The notes beneath the pieces are model-generated. The model was not told the origin of the DNA and ran no database searches. It saw nothing but the letters and a program-made list of their open reading frames with translations. Position numbers and translations under genes: made by a program. DNA of 64,000 nucleotides from Paracentrotus lividus (Eukaryota; Echinodermata; Echinoidea; Camarodonta; Echinidae), in NCBI GenBank assembly GCA_940671915.1, contig CALNVZ010000174.1, forward strand, positions 72,802,850 to 72,866,849, given 5' to 3'. Shown here piece by piece: positions 50,671-62,971 of this stretch (the first letter of the stretch is position 1; each line of letters opens with the position of its first letter).

Positions 50671-51795
50671 TCACACTTTAGTAGTAGCTTCATCTGGGAC
50701 TGATCCATTTCTCACTTTTGCTGAATTCCATGCCGTTCCTCGTTCACAGTCCATGAGTTGTTCTACACCAGGTGTCGGTGAGTTGTGAATGGCAATCTGT
50801 GGAACAGTATTCCTACCAATGACTGACTTCTTGGCATCTGGTACATCTTCATTAATCATCAGAATAACTTCATCTGGCTTTGAAGTGTCGTTAGCCGCCT
50901 TCCATGCAGCACACTTTGAAATACTGGCATTAAATTTGATCAGCTCATCCGATGGTACCGTATCATGATTATCACTATTAACAGTGTTAACTGGAACCTG
51001 TCCACCCTGGTCAAGGACTCTTTCATCGGCTAGTCTACTTCCTGGGTCATCCACTGTAGCTTCGGCAGCACTGCCCTCAAATTTTCGGTAGATAACATGT
51101 GGACCATTTGACTTACATTTTTCTTCCGTATCGCTATTCCCAATAAGAGGCGTCTCACACTCATTCGACACTGGTGATTCAACAGCTGCGATCGTACTGT
51201 CACCAACATTCTTGATATCATTCAATTTTCTTGGCGGTTCTTCGTCAAGGAACTTGTGCAGCAGACGCTCTGCTCGTTGCTTCCGCTCAGCTTCCTGTAC
51301 AGTCTGGCTGTTGGCCATCCTTCGATTGTTGTTGTTGGAGCTGTTTCCTCCCTTCCCTATCTTGGTCATTCCAATTCGATCTTCGTCTTGGTCGGAGACA
51401 GCAGAAAATTGCGTGCTTTCGCGTCGAAAGAAGCGATTATAACCACGTTTTGGAGGTTGGCGTTCGGCGACTACCTCTGTTTGCGAAACAGCGGTAACGC
51501 TGCCAGGGCTGCGGCGGTCACCGCTTCGTCCACTCGGTGCCACAAGATCACGGTATTGAGGACAGCACAAGGTCAATATCAACCAGAATCCGCTGCGGAA
51601 AGCTTGACTCATCAATGCGTATATTACAGGGTTCATGAAGGAGTTGGCAAAACCGAAGAGGTGAATGAGTAGGAGAGAGAAGATATAGTTCTCATCGCGT
51701 AAGAGCGTGGTGAATTGTGCCAAAAGGCTAACCAGAAAGTATGGGAACCAGCAGGCGAAGAAACACAGTACCACGATCAGAACCATCTTAGCCAC
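50671..51795 (-). CDS. Class A (rhodopsin-like) GPCR, terminal exon: TM6, TM7 and long tail
   Basis: The exon starts after acceptor GTGTATTTTCAG and encodes 374 residues plus TGA in phase 0. TM6 (residues about 4-27) holds the conserved CWFP turn (15-18). TM7 (about 37-60) holds NSFMNPVIY, the class A NPxxY signature (51-59). Helix 8 follows (SQAFRSGF) with a CC pair (77-78) that could be palmitoylated. The remaining tail of about 295 residues is unusually long and polar, with an SNNNN run and basic RKQR text. The exon supplies the half of the receptor that couples to G protein. Ligand class is not clear: the pattern fits peptide or amine receptors, and no retinal-binding lysine is seen in TM7, which argues against an opsin. 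Exons for TM1-5 must lie to the right but were not found before 64000. Confidence 0.9.
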   Translation of the reverse strand: MAKMVLIVVLCFFACWFPYFLVSLLAQFTTLLRDENYIFSLLLIHLFGFANSFMNPVIYALMSQAFRSGFWLILTLCCPQYRDLVAPSGRSGDRRSPGSVTAVSQTEVVAERQPPKRGYNRFFRRESTQFSAVSDQDEDRIGMTKIGKGGNSSNNNNRRMANSQTVQEAERKQRAERLLHKFLDEEPPRKLNDIKNVGDSTIAAVESPVSNECETPLIGNSDTEEKCKSNGPHVIYRKFEGSAAEATVDDPGSRLADERVLDQGGQVPVNTVNSDNHDTVPSDELIKFNASISKCAAWKAANDTSKPDEVILMINEDVPDAKKSVIGRNTVPQIAIHNSPTPGVEQLMDCERGTAWNSAKVRNGSVPDEATTKV

Positions 51796-54700
51796 CTGAA
51801 AATACACAACAAAATAAAGTGTGTGGTTAAAGATATGTTATACGAGGAAACAACACCATATAACCTTAATATTTATTTATGTGGTCAAAATATCCATATT
51901 TTGAGGGACATTAGCAAAAGTATTACACATTTGAAAAAAAATGATTTCTTGAACTATCTTTAACAGCATGTCGGCTTAAGTTTGTCTCACCCTTCGGTTA
52001 TAATATTTGATGAAACATCACCTCTTTTCAACCTATGTAGAGTTTAGTCTTCAATCATACTGGGTCAATCAACGAGAGAAGATTGAACGATAACAGGCCG
52101 AAAAATGAGGCTAATACTTTGATTCGTGTATGGTCGTTTTCTCGGGATACTCATCGCCCTGAAGATACATGTAGCAAACACATCTATTCCCAACAGGCTG
52201 TCACAGAGTACACTTTTATAAGAGGAAGGTGGGTGGGTCAACATCATTACTTGGGATATACGTTCCAAGAAAAAAGTTAGAAACAGATATAGGCATTCTG
52301 CATTTAAGTATTATGAAGTCACATCCAGCATGCAGTTAAAGTAATATGCCATTTAAAACGATGTCTTTACAAATTGCAAGATTTATTCACCAATATTAAT
52401 CCTTAATCACTTGAAAGTAGAATGTTCTATCACTTTGGTACTTGCACGTTATTTATTCGAAGTTGGCTTATCTACATTTCAAAGCGTTTGGATTCAGTAA
52501 TTAATTCCCATTAGAATACCCATAGTCAATCATTAATAACTACTGTATTTCAAAAAGTTTTCTGAAATTAATCGTGTGATATTCAGCGAGAGTGCCATGT
52601 CCATTGTTTTTAAAAGGCTTTAAATTATTTGAGAATTCGATACAAAAAAGCAAAGAAAGGAATATCGTATAGGCTTATTAAATTCTTTGAAGCAGGTCTT
52701 GTTTTTAAGGTATATTTGAAAACATGATTACATGTACTTTATGTTTACAACTTCTTTCGAACATCCGATAGGATGGGAGATAACTCGTCACACTGGCCGC
52801 GGTATAAAACAACACTAAAATGACATTGAATATTCGTAATGTGTGACAATTCGTTCGGCTACAATATGTATGGATTTATTGAAATACATGAGCAAGATTA
52901 TAGGCCTCGTTTGCAAGGGAATACGATACTATGTGTCCAGGTAAAACATACGATATTCTGTTCCCAATCTCCCTTGGAATCGATGTCTGTAAGAAACCTG
53001 CATAACCTACACCATCAATCACTCTTTCCAATCTCTATAAACTCATCTCAAGTGAGAAGTGATATCCATGCAAGAGGATTTATGAAGAATCAGAAGTCCC
53101 TCCAAAATGAGCAAATGATGATGGCTGGCGCTTTTTCACAGTCACATCTTACAGTTTACACTCACATACACACACCTCATTTTCTCTTTATTCTAGCTTT
53201 GTATTCAGCATGCCAAAATGAGAACAGTGATCGTTAATTTTCCTTCAGACTTTTGCTCAAGGCGAGAATGCAGACCAGGCATCCAATATAACACACTGGG
53301 AATTACATTAAAAATTCACTATTAAGTAATAATAAATTATTCGGTATAGTTAGCATTACGCTTACATCTTTAGAAGTGTGAAAGGATTTTGAGTATTGAT
53401 GCAATTTGTTCAGTCTTCACTCATGAAAGTGTCTGAAAACCACTTTGTACCATGCCTTGCGTTCACCCTATGGTGTGTTGTACGCGCAGTGTGTTGTATG
53501 CGAAACCACAATCTGAGACAGTGTGTGGCGCACATTTTAAACATAGTTCGAAGACACCTTGCAAATAGAGAAATAGAGACTGAAGGTGTTCCAGAAGTCA
53601 TGGTCCATTGGTTGACATGGATTACCAAATAGTCCAGACTCCACACTTTGATATGCACATTGTGCTGTTTTCTAATTTAGTATTCATACTTTCAGCGATT
53701 ATTACAGTATTTTTTTAGTCCTATTTAAACTATGCTGATTTTCTTTGCAGCTACATTATGAGATCATTGTAAATTTAATATGTTACCTTTCACACACAGT
53801 GAGTTAATTTTCTTATTAAATGAACACACTGTGCCATTCCTTGAAATGTCATAGCATACTTATTCAAACACCACTGTGTGGTAAAATGTAGAGCGTACGG
53901 TCCTTTTCTTTACAGCAACATTATTATTTACTTCTTTAATTTGTTGCCTTAATAATGAAGAATAACATTATGTACCGTGTATACAATATAATATTAAATA
54001 TGCATTAAAATCATTAGAATCCCACAGTAATACATTTCGAATTAAATACAAGCTACAAAATAACTTCACTGTCTTCACATGCAGTGGTTGCTAAAAACAC
54101 ATAACATAAAAGGGAAAGGGAAAATAGATCCGAATGGAGTATCATCATTTAATGTATAGCTTTTCTTGATTTATTAGTCAGGGGACGTGGATCGTTAAAA
54201 TGGGGGGGGGGGGCTAAGCAGAAAGTGAGGAGGCTGATTACTCTTTAATATTATATTAATTTAATCGGATGGTCATAACGACTATAGCTACTTGTCTACC
54301 ACAAAACAAAAACTGAAGGCTTAAGCCCCCAGCCCCCGGCTCAACGCCCCTGTGAGTAATCATTAAATCCTCCACACTAACAAAAACAATGAATCGTGCA
54401 TATAAACATGTTATTTGAATCAAACAAATTTTAGAGGCGAACCCGAGCTTTGCCCCTTTTGTATTTCTTGGAACATCGTCATGATGTTGGAGATGGAACT
54501 TTGTAACAGGTGATTTAATACGTTGAGTGTAAGAAACGTGTCCCAAGGCACGAGAAAACAAGTCAACTCTCTTTACACAGTCAGGTCGTTAGATTCAACC
54601 CACACACATTATGTAATTGTGTGGAGTACCAATAACCCAATTACCCACAATCATAATTCTAGACTGAGCAAACCTTTACTGAGTGATAGTAAAAGGAACC

Positions 54701-55375
54701 ACTTGAGCACGTTCCCACGCCCCTCTACGCACGCTCCGATGAAGGAGCCAAATTTGCACACCTGTATTTTGTTTAAGAAGAGGAACGACTGTGGTGCGAG
54801 GTGGGTGTTGTATAAACGAAGGTACGAGAAGAGTAGAGGAGGAGCCATGTGACACAACATGAATTTTTGGTGGATCGTCACCTTTTCTCAAAGAAAGCCA
54901 TTTGTTTCGACTTATTGGAAAATAAATAAACCTGAATAATCCAATTCAATATTGTAAACACATAACTGAGTTACATTACCTTTCATGGAAAGGGTAATTC
55001 CCGTTCATGAGATAACCAAGACAAGAATATTTTGACAATGTCGTAATCGCCAATATTAATTTCATATACCAGACGTTATTCATCCAAAAAGACTTCTTTC
55101 ATATTTTGATTTGTTTTGTTCTTTTTAAGAAAAGAACTAATTTTCAATTTCCTACATTAGTGCGCACATACAGAGTTAGTTAAAAAAAAATGTCCCATCA
55201 TTTTGAAGTTGTCTAGTTTGAAGCATTAACCTTTAATCATGGGCTTCATGATATGTCTTGTAGAGTCATCCTCCCAGCATTTGTTGGTACCCTTTTCATT
55301 TGGATCTTTGCACGCATGAGTATCAGACAATCTTCAGAAGACGGTAAATCTCACCTGCGCCAAATAGATGGATGA
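51796..55375. other. Upstream intron of the receptor gene, no exon recognised
   Basis: No DRY-motif exon or other TM segment could be recognised on the - strand. A G-run lies at 54203-54213. A 132-codon + strand frame at 52839-53237 preceded by TATAAAA at 52803 is of a length expected about once by chance in a window of this size. Confidence 0.4.
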
Positions 55376-55410
55376 AGATTAAAAACAAATGTTAACAAAA
55401 TATGTGTACA

Positions 55411-55420
55411 CACATACACG

Positions 55421-55460
<40 letters not shown>

Positions 55461-55503
55461 TCCTCCCTCACACATACACACATCATCACACATGCACCCA
55501 CCA

Positions 55504-55535
<32 letters not shown>

Positions 55536-55840
55536 ACACACAGAGTAACCAATTCACAATAACATTTCCCCTTTGATGTTTTGTTTATCACTGAATGTTT
55601 GGGACGTAGTAATTCCCTAATTACTGTTTGTGAGTGTGAGTGAGGGGTGTGTGTATGTGTGTGGGTTTGTTTGTTGAGGGTGTAAATGTGTATGTTTATG
55701 TGTGCTGGTGTGGATGAGATAGGGTAAGTGTGTGTGAAGGGTGTGCGTGGTTGTGTGTGGGGAAGGTGTGGGTGTGTATGTGGTTTGTGTATGTGTAAAT
55801 GAGGATATGTGTGTGTATGTGGGTGTGTGTGTACGTTCCA
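55411..55840. repeat. (CA)n tracts followed by a degenerate (TG)n region
   Basis: About 55411-55545 is mostly CA repeat and 55625-55835 is mostly TG repeat with interruptions, separated by about 80 bp of unique sequence. The two halves are complementary and could fold on one another. Open frames rich in His and Thr here are an artefact of the repeat. Confidence 0.9.
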
Positions 55841-55903
55841 AAACATGTCAACAACAATATCGGTATAACTTGGACAAAAGCATTCAGAAATGAGTTTCTT
55901 TAA

Positions 55904-56486
55904 AGGAGAATTGACCCTTTATAGATAGTTGGCTTACTGTGGTTGCAGAAAAATCAAATAAGCACATCAGTGAAGATTTCGTAAAAATCGGATAAATGAT
56001 GAGAAAGTTATGAGTATTTGAATGTTGAGATCTCTGATGACATAGGAAATCGCCTATTGGCAACGCGGTCACCATTTGTGATGTCATACAGGGAGAACTC
56101 CCCATATTGTGTGCACAAAAACTATTCAAAATGTCTCTTTATGTTCATTTTATTGATAGAACAGATTTTATGTGCATGATTTATTATGTGTTTCATATAT
56201 TTACATGTCATCCATAAACAAATTTCTATATTCTACCTTTAGAATTGAAAAAAAAAAGGATTTTAGTAAAATGTGTACAATAGGTATGGGAAAGATCTCC
56301 CTGCATTACATCACACATCGTGGTCGCGTTGCCAATTGGAGGATCTCTATATCATAAGTGAACTGAAAATCTGAAAATTCATATCTCTCTCATTCATTGT
56401 CTGATTTTTCTGAAACTTTTACAATATGTCTTTGGGTTTTGTCTCCATTCACTGAAGCCAAATTTCTCTGAGGGGATAATTCCCCT
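55904..56486. mobile_element. TTAA-target foldback MITE (AGGAGAATT ends)
   Basis: The left end AGGAGAATTGACCC and the right end GGGATAATTCCCCT are inverted repeats. TTAA flanks both sides (55900-55903, 56487-56490). Longer arms match imperfectly, for example TGGCAACGCGGTCACCA against TGGTCGCGTTGCCA. A TTAA duplication suggests piggyBac or Kolobok. It is unrelated in sequence to the AGCTGGG-ended family. Confidence 0.8.
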
Positions 56487-56490
56487 TTAA

Positions 56491-57908
56491 GGAGAAATTT
56501 AGATAAGACAGTTAAAATTAATGAAGAATCGTGAATAGACTTCAGAAAATCATGAAATCATTATCTCTTCGTCTGAAAAAAAAAGAAATAATAAAAGGAA
56601 CTAACCCAACGAATGAAAGTCCTCAATTCTTTCTCATTTTCCTTTAAAGAATTATTGTCTCTCTTTTGTTATAAGTATAGCTTATCTTGGCGTCAGATAC
56701 GATAATTTTCTCACCTTTACGTACCTAACTCCCGACAAAAATGATTTAATAGACAGCCGCAGGTATTTATCTCTGAATGGAATACTTCATCCTGTCGTCT
56801 GTAAATTTTAAAGATGACACGCATCTTCTGAAAGGAGGCCATATGGGCACTTCATTCTGTTTTCCTACGATGACGACCTTATGACAGCCTTTTCAGCGCA
56901 ATGATTTGTTGGATCAAACGATTTATAATCAAGTGCGTCAAAACCCCGTTTCGTCAAGCACATCCATTCATCATGCTAATCTCACATGAACGTTTATCGT
57001 CACCACCCCGACCCTTCCAACGTGCACGCATGCCTTCGGTAATCTAGAGACTTTACTCTATTGGAAGATGGACATAATACTCTTGGGGTATATACCGTCA
57101 CGAAAATGAAATTCAGATCGCATTACTCTCCTTTGATTCAGGTAATTTGAACAACGTCACATCCATTATAACAAATCTATGTGCATGTATCTATCTATCT
57201 CGAGTATATTGGCGTGCTCTAGGGAAAGGGTTCCCGTGAGTGATTATGTGAAGACGGCGAAACGAAATGACATCCAATCAATCAATAAAGAAACTTGCGA
57301 TATTCCCCGTAGTTTTTTTGTTATTTTCTGCTGAATTAAGCGGCAATATGAAATATAACCACACAATTGCGAACTGCCAAGAGGCCAACTTTTTCTTTGG
57401 TTTGTAATGCATCGGATATGGGGATCTCGAAAATTTCTTCCTATAACTATTTAATGTAATGATGGAATTCCGTTCGTATAGATCAACTGCTTCAATCAGC
57501 ATTTTATTTTTTATATATTTTATAAGTAATTTTTTTGGGGGGACGATGTCCTAGTCGGGTTTGAAACTCTTTGCAATGACGGTCATATTCCATTTGTTGA
57601 TCATTCATACACCATCTAATGAAACTCAAAGGAATGCAAGAAAATATTTGTAAGCTGATATAAGGATCAATTTCAGGATGTGTATCGAGGCGAAATGATG
57701 ACATTGGTCGATATATTGCTCAAGTTTTGATTGCGATTCAGTGAGTAAGGTGGTCGATTTTTGCTCAAGGCGAGAATTTCCACAGAGGTTTCCAACCATA
57801 ATGATACAACAAGAAGACAGGATTAGATCACGAATATCATAGCAATCGTTGAAAATATGAATATTTCCAAGGTCACTAGGTTACATTTCCCTTCTGTCCG
57901 TATCTTCC
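56491..57908. other. Stretch with no recognised gene
   Basis: The part around 56730-57060 is less AT-rich than its neighbours and could be conserved regulatory sequence, but nothing specific was recognised. Confidence 0.35.
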
Positions 57909-59249
57909 AAAAAAAATAATTGAGTACATGAATATAAAAAAGGCCTAAGTCCAATTTTTGGCGAAATTGAGTTATATATGGGAAATTGTTCCTTATACAT
58001 TGACCCATCTTGTGCATAAATGATGAATCTGAAATCATCTCAGAAATGCCTTAAATAAAGGATAAACATCTGGTATGAATGTAAGAAAAGCCTAAGTCCA
58101 GGACTTAGGCTTTTCTTACATTCATATCTAGCGCCCTCTCTCATTACTTCTTGTTTAACCTTGAGTACCTCAAAATGGCTGCTCATGAGTTACATGGAAA
58201 AAAAGTAAGAAGTTGAAGTTCACTTGCAGATGTTTGTGCTTCTGTGTGTGTCAGAGGGTGTGTGAGGGTGTTTGGGTGGGTGTGTGTCAATATATATAAA
58301 AAAAAATAGCTCCTCAAAAAAGAAAAAAAGTAATTCCCATGCTGATGTGAGTGTGTTGATGTGGGGCATGCAGGGTGGATTCAGGATTGATGTTTTCTTA
58401 CAAAATTTCGAGCTCACAACACAATTAAAGTTTTTTGTTTTGTTTTTGAATTTTTACCCCAAATTTCACTGATAATCAATAAAATACAAAATTCTGCCCA
58501 TTTACAAAAGCTTTTTACCCCAAGATCTCTGACAAACATGAAATAAAGGTCCTTGCTAAGAAAGTTCCTCACTCTATTACACCCCCAACCTTAGCTTAAG
58601 TGGACGCCCTCTTTACTTTCTTGTTTTTCTATTTAATAAAAAAAAATAATAAAAGGGAGTGGGACCATACCCACCCCCCCCCCCCCATTCTTAACTGTTG
58701 CTTTGTTGCTTAACTTCTTGGTTTCATGATGAAGAACAAATGAACTGTAAAACGTGAATAATACATCATTTTGCAAACTTTTTTTTCAGTATTTGAACAC
58801 CTACACATGTCCTCACATTTAAAAACCCACACACCCACACCCACACCGCTCGCTCATCCCAAAACACATCAGCTATTAAAAAATTAAAAAAAAAAACTAA
58901 ATACAAAAAGATAAGGGGCCCTTTTGTCTGATAATAAAAGAAATCTCTTGTGTATCTTTTATACATCAGTACTACGAAATCTACCATGTATATGAATGTA
59001 AGAACGACCTAAGTCCATATGATTCTAAAAACACCAAGTCCACCAGACAAAACCCCGCCCACAAGTAACTTGAAAATTTATGTTCATAAAAAATTTACAC
59101 TTAAATTGTTTTATGCTGTTCTTTGATTGTCTTTGGCCAAATATACTTTAATTGCCCAAAATTAAAAAAATATTCAGTTTTTTCGATTATCTCGAAATGG
59201 CCTCCCATGGACTTAGGCCTTTTTTATATTCTATACTCAATTTTTTTTT
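57909..59249. mobile_element. Cluster of inverted ends TATGAATGTAAGAAAAGCCT
   Basis: Ends of one family occur in forward orientation at about 57927-57952, 58074-58099 and 58991-59016, and in reverse at 58101-58126 and 59209-59235. The outermost pair is extended by matching ATTGAGTA and A-rich flanks, so an outer element of about 1.34 kb is possible, with smaller ones nested or adjacent. No coding capacity. The boundaries of individual members are not resolved. Confidence 0.6.
58074..58126. repeat. Perfect 26 bp palindrome with a 1 bp centre
   Basis: TATGAATGTAAGAAAAGCCT plus AAGTCC is followed by a single A and then the exact complement. This is two ends of the family joined head to head with no interior. 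Confidence 0.95.
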
Positions 59250-61953
59250 AATGAAAAAAAAATAATTACGAACATACATATATTATTACTTATGCTGTCA
59301 CTATTTTACAAAACTGAATATACCCTCCCCCCCCCAAAAAAAAAAAAAAAAAAAAAAATGCTTCTCCTCTCCTTTCGTCCTATGTCATTTCGCTCATCAT
59401 TATATTTAGTTGAAATCGCTCTTACATTCCATTGCCAGAAAGATTCAATGTCATAATTTTGTTCTTATAGTGATGAGAAACAACGTTTTCTCATTGAAAT
59501 ATCTGTTCAATAAAAAAGAGGATAAGAAAAAATAGACCATTGGGAAATTGGAAAAGGCGCTTTAATGTGAATAAATAATGCGATGTGTACACATGTTTAC
59601 AAAAAAAATGGTCCATTTTTTAAAACCCCGAACTAGTGTATGATTCGCTGATATTTATTTATTTATTTATTTATTTATTTTTTACTAACATAACAATGAG
59701 TTGGTATTAATTTAAGGAATATATCAATTAAACTTTAATGAGTGTCGTGGTTTAATACATTATATTGATTTGTCATGTACCACAAAAATTTAAGATATTA
59801 TATAAACAAATGTTTTGTATGAATTATAATTACTTTTCAATAAATTTTGATGTAAAGTATATTTGAAGAATATATGAAAAAAAAAATGAAATCGGTATTT
59901 TGTCAAAATTAATTTTCTTTAAAGAAATAATACCCCTCCAATTTTTTTGCGAGATTTGTGGGTGTGAAGGGTCAATTTAAATGAGCACAACACACAAAGA
60001 GATACATTAAACCGTAAAATCGTCTATTAATTTTGCTTATTTTTGATAATTCTCTTTCGGAGGAGACTTGTTTCTGCTGTAATTACCTCTTATTTTACAT
60101 ACACCGACAATCGATTTTCGGCAAGAGAATAAATTTGACCTTCAATTATTCTTTAAATTGACTCCACTCAGCTTAGATTACGCGGGACCATCAAAATCAT
60201 GACGAGCTAATATTTTTTCAATCTGTCTTGGCCTATTTAACCGTTCTAAAAATCCAATTTTCGATAATACCCAAGTATGATTGCAGATCAAACTTTTGCG
60301 GAAAACAATCATTTGTCAGAAGAGGATATGGGCAAACCTCAATTTACTTGTACTTTTTCCCTTCCTATTCATTAGCTGTCAGCAGAGATTGTAGGTCTTA
60401 AGGACCGGTGTAATTTGCTTGATCACTTGCCCTAGGTCATGAAAGCCATCTTCTTCTGACTAATATACACAACATCAACGTCTCATTCACTGCTTGCATT
60501 ATCATTGTCCTATAACGGAATGAGATAGGATTTCCCCGCCATTTGGAAGCAGAGCCCTTTGAAAGCTGAAAGGGAGCGACGACCCCCTAAACATGGTCCA
60601 TAACATCTCTGTTTCACGAACAAGATCCCGTGGTGGGACGTAAAGAGTTGTTAATCGCTGGAGGGGTGACAGTGATAGGTACAGCCCTGGTTCATGGTAC
60701 CTTCAGGCGCTAAACACCCATCGGGTGACATGTTGTGCTGGAAGGGTGATCAGCTACAATTTGCCTGTACCTACTCCAGTAATAATGGTATATCCAGGTA
60801 CAATGTCTCAAGGAAAGGGGAAGGTTGTACTATAAGCAAAAATGTAATATAACGATGTATTATTTAACCTCTGCATATTGAACTTCAGTAATATCCCTTA
60901 TTCTAACGGTTCGAGCTTCCTATTATTCTTTTCGACACCAACCGTTTCGATAGCATCCATCGCATTTGCTATCTCTACCATAGGGAGGATATAACCAATC
61001 ATGCCCTATACAAACGATACACGCCCAATAAGAGCGTAGGTCCACTTCACTTTGTCACCCTTTGACAAGTGGCAGGTTGTAACAGGATACAGAGCATCGA
61101 ACTGTAGCGGGGAGCTTGGATTGCAAGCCAGTCCGAGGGTATTGGATGCAGAGGAGAAATGCTCCACCTCCATCTAATGACGCCAATTTTGAAACATTGA
61201 GCGGCGTATTATCCTACAACGATCAATGTTAGCTCTCTCGTGTTTCATCCTAAAGGAATTGATTATTACCTAGGATTTAATTCGCTGCTTTGTTTTCACG
61301 TAATAAGGACATTGTTTTTACACGGGGCGCCTTCAACTCCGCTACTGCCGTTTTAATTTCTTTCATCTTGTGTTTAATAGGGTATATGTCTCTTCATGTC
61401 TCTCTCTCTCTTCTCTCTGACAACTTCTCTTTTTCTTCTGTGCGTTTTACCCCTTTGATTAGTAATTCCCCTTTTTTTAAATGAAATCTTACTCTTATAA
61501 TTACTCTGGAATTATATGCAGTCCATGAGCTCTATTTGTGGGTTTTCAATGAATTTTAAATCTAGAAGAAAAAAAGTGCTTTTAAATTAATTCTTTAATT
61601 ACTGACTTTTTAGTTGATTGATTTTTCAAACCAGACAATGTTATTATTAACAAGTGAGCGAAGACTTTGCGGAATGATTTTCATTGAAAACCACAGTTAG
61701 TTTCTTTATGTCTATTTCCGTTCATAAATGATACAAAGAACAATTCAGTTTCAGGAATTAAAACAAAAAATACGTCTGATTGCCAATTTCCACAGAAATA
61801 ACATAATTATCATTACCACTTCCTCGCATAGAGTAATTGGGAATAAGTCTTATTTGAATGTAGCACCAGGTTGGGTAATCATATGTGACGTAATGACTTC
61901 CTCAACTTCCCTTGGTTTGTTGTTTAAAAAAATATATAAATAAATTGTAATGT
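59250..61953. other. Stretch with simple repeats and a GC-richer island, no gene recognised
   Basis: Contains a C-run and A-run at 59328-59358 and (TTTA)n at 59652-59680. The segment 60500-61180 is clearly richer in GC than its surroundings. It has a 55-codon - strand frame (starting at about 61171) without recognisable homology. It could be an upstream exon or promoter of the receptor gene, but nothing decides this. Confidence 0.35.
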
Positions 61954-61957
61954 AATA

Positions 61958-62967
61958 GGGCAAGTCCACGCTATTTGTTCCCGAGATGGTGATTTTTCGA
62001 CTTTTTGAACATTTTTGTGTCAAGTGTGTCAATGGGTTTGTAAATGTATACATAATGTGTCATATATCACCATAAAGAGTATGAAATGAACTTCATGCAA
62101 ATGAGGTCAAAAAGTCATTTCAAAGTCATATGACGTCACAAGGCTCATTGATATTCATGAAAAAATATATAAAATGCATTAAAAATGCTATTTTCAACCA
62201 TTTAAAAAAGAGGTTTGTCAGAGGAGTACAACCAAAAAGTAAGTATTTTCTATTTTTATATTTTTTTTGCTAACTCTGGTGAAAATATCACGAACCTAGC
62301 ACATAGCTTTCAAAATTTTTAGACTTAAAATATTCAGGTCTCAGAAATAGTCTCACAAAAGTTACTGAGCTGATGTAAAATCATACATTTTTATTACCTT
62401 TAGAAATGAAACAAAATAAGTTTTTCTTACATTTGTGTTTGGTATGTTTCTTTTGTTTTAAAATCAAAGAGATTTTTAAGAAAAGATGTTGCTACGCCTT
62501 GGCTACACCAATTGTTAAATAAAAAATATTACAGGGAATAATTGTCCCGTGTGTTACTGTCCCGTTTGTTACGTGACACAGTTTTTAAAACTTGACCTTT
62601 GCCAGAAAACTCGAAGTTGTATTAACGTTAAAATTTGTCCTTACAATGTTTATTACATGTTTAAGAGGATATGACTCTGCAAATATAGATCTACTTTTTC
62701 AATTCAGAGTTATATGTGAACAAAGTCAAAATTTGAAAACACCATTTTTTTTGCGGTCCCGTTTGTTACCGACGAATAAATGATCATAAATTAATTATGA
62801 ATGGAGTTATTACAACTATTTTTTATGTTTTTGTTGAACATTCTTTACCTTCACTCCTTCAGGAATATACCAAAGGATTGAGATTTCATTTCAGATTTTT
62901 CAAACAAGCCCTATTTTGGGCTCTGAATGTTCCGTTTGTTACCGCGCAAAATATCTTGGACTTGCCC
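61958..62967. mobile_element. MITE with GGGCAAGTCCA ends and 4 bp duplication, long member
   Basis: The left end GGGCAAGTCCACGCTATTTG and the right end AAAATATCTTGGACTTGCCC are inverted. AATA flanks both sides (61954-61957, 62968-62971). The interior repeats a word like TCCCGTTTGTTAC at about 62550, 62566, 62757 and 62928. It is about 1.0 kb against 226 bp for the relative at 26187-26412, so the two are different deletion derivatives or subfamilies. No transposase seen. Confidence 0.85.
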
Positions 62968-62971
62968 AATA

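Noticed and set aside
51212-51672. + strand frames of up to 138 codons over the receptor exon
   Set aside because: They are antisense shadows of the receptor coding sequence.
52839-53237. 132-codon + strand frame preceded by GGTATAAAAC at about 52801
   Set aside because: One frame of this length is expected by chance in a window of this size and composition. No motif or homology was recognised.
53396-53658. Overlapping 78- and 82-codon frames on opposite strands, considered as a missing receptor exon
   Set aside because: Neither shows TM3 or DRY-type features or convincing hydrophobic segments, and splice sites were not compelling.
54178-54353. Possible MITE with CAGGGGACG and CGCCCCTG ends
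   Set aside because: The inverted similarity is limited to about nine bases and no target duplication was found.
55379-55846. 155-codon His/Thr-rich frame on the - strand
   Set aside because: It is translated CA/TG microsatellite.
60995-61171. 55-codon - strand frame considered as a receptor N-terminal exon
   Set aside because: No signal peptide, transmembrane helix or glycosylation pattern typical of the family was seen, and no convincing donor follows.
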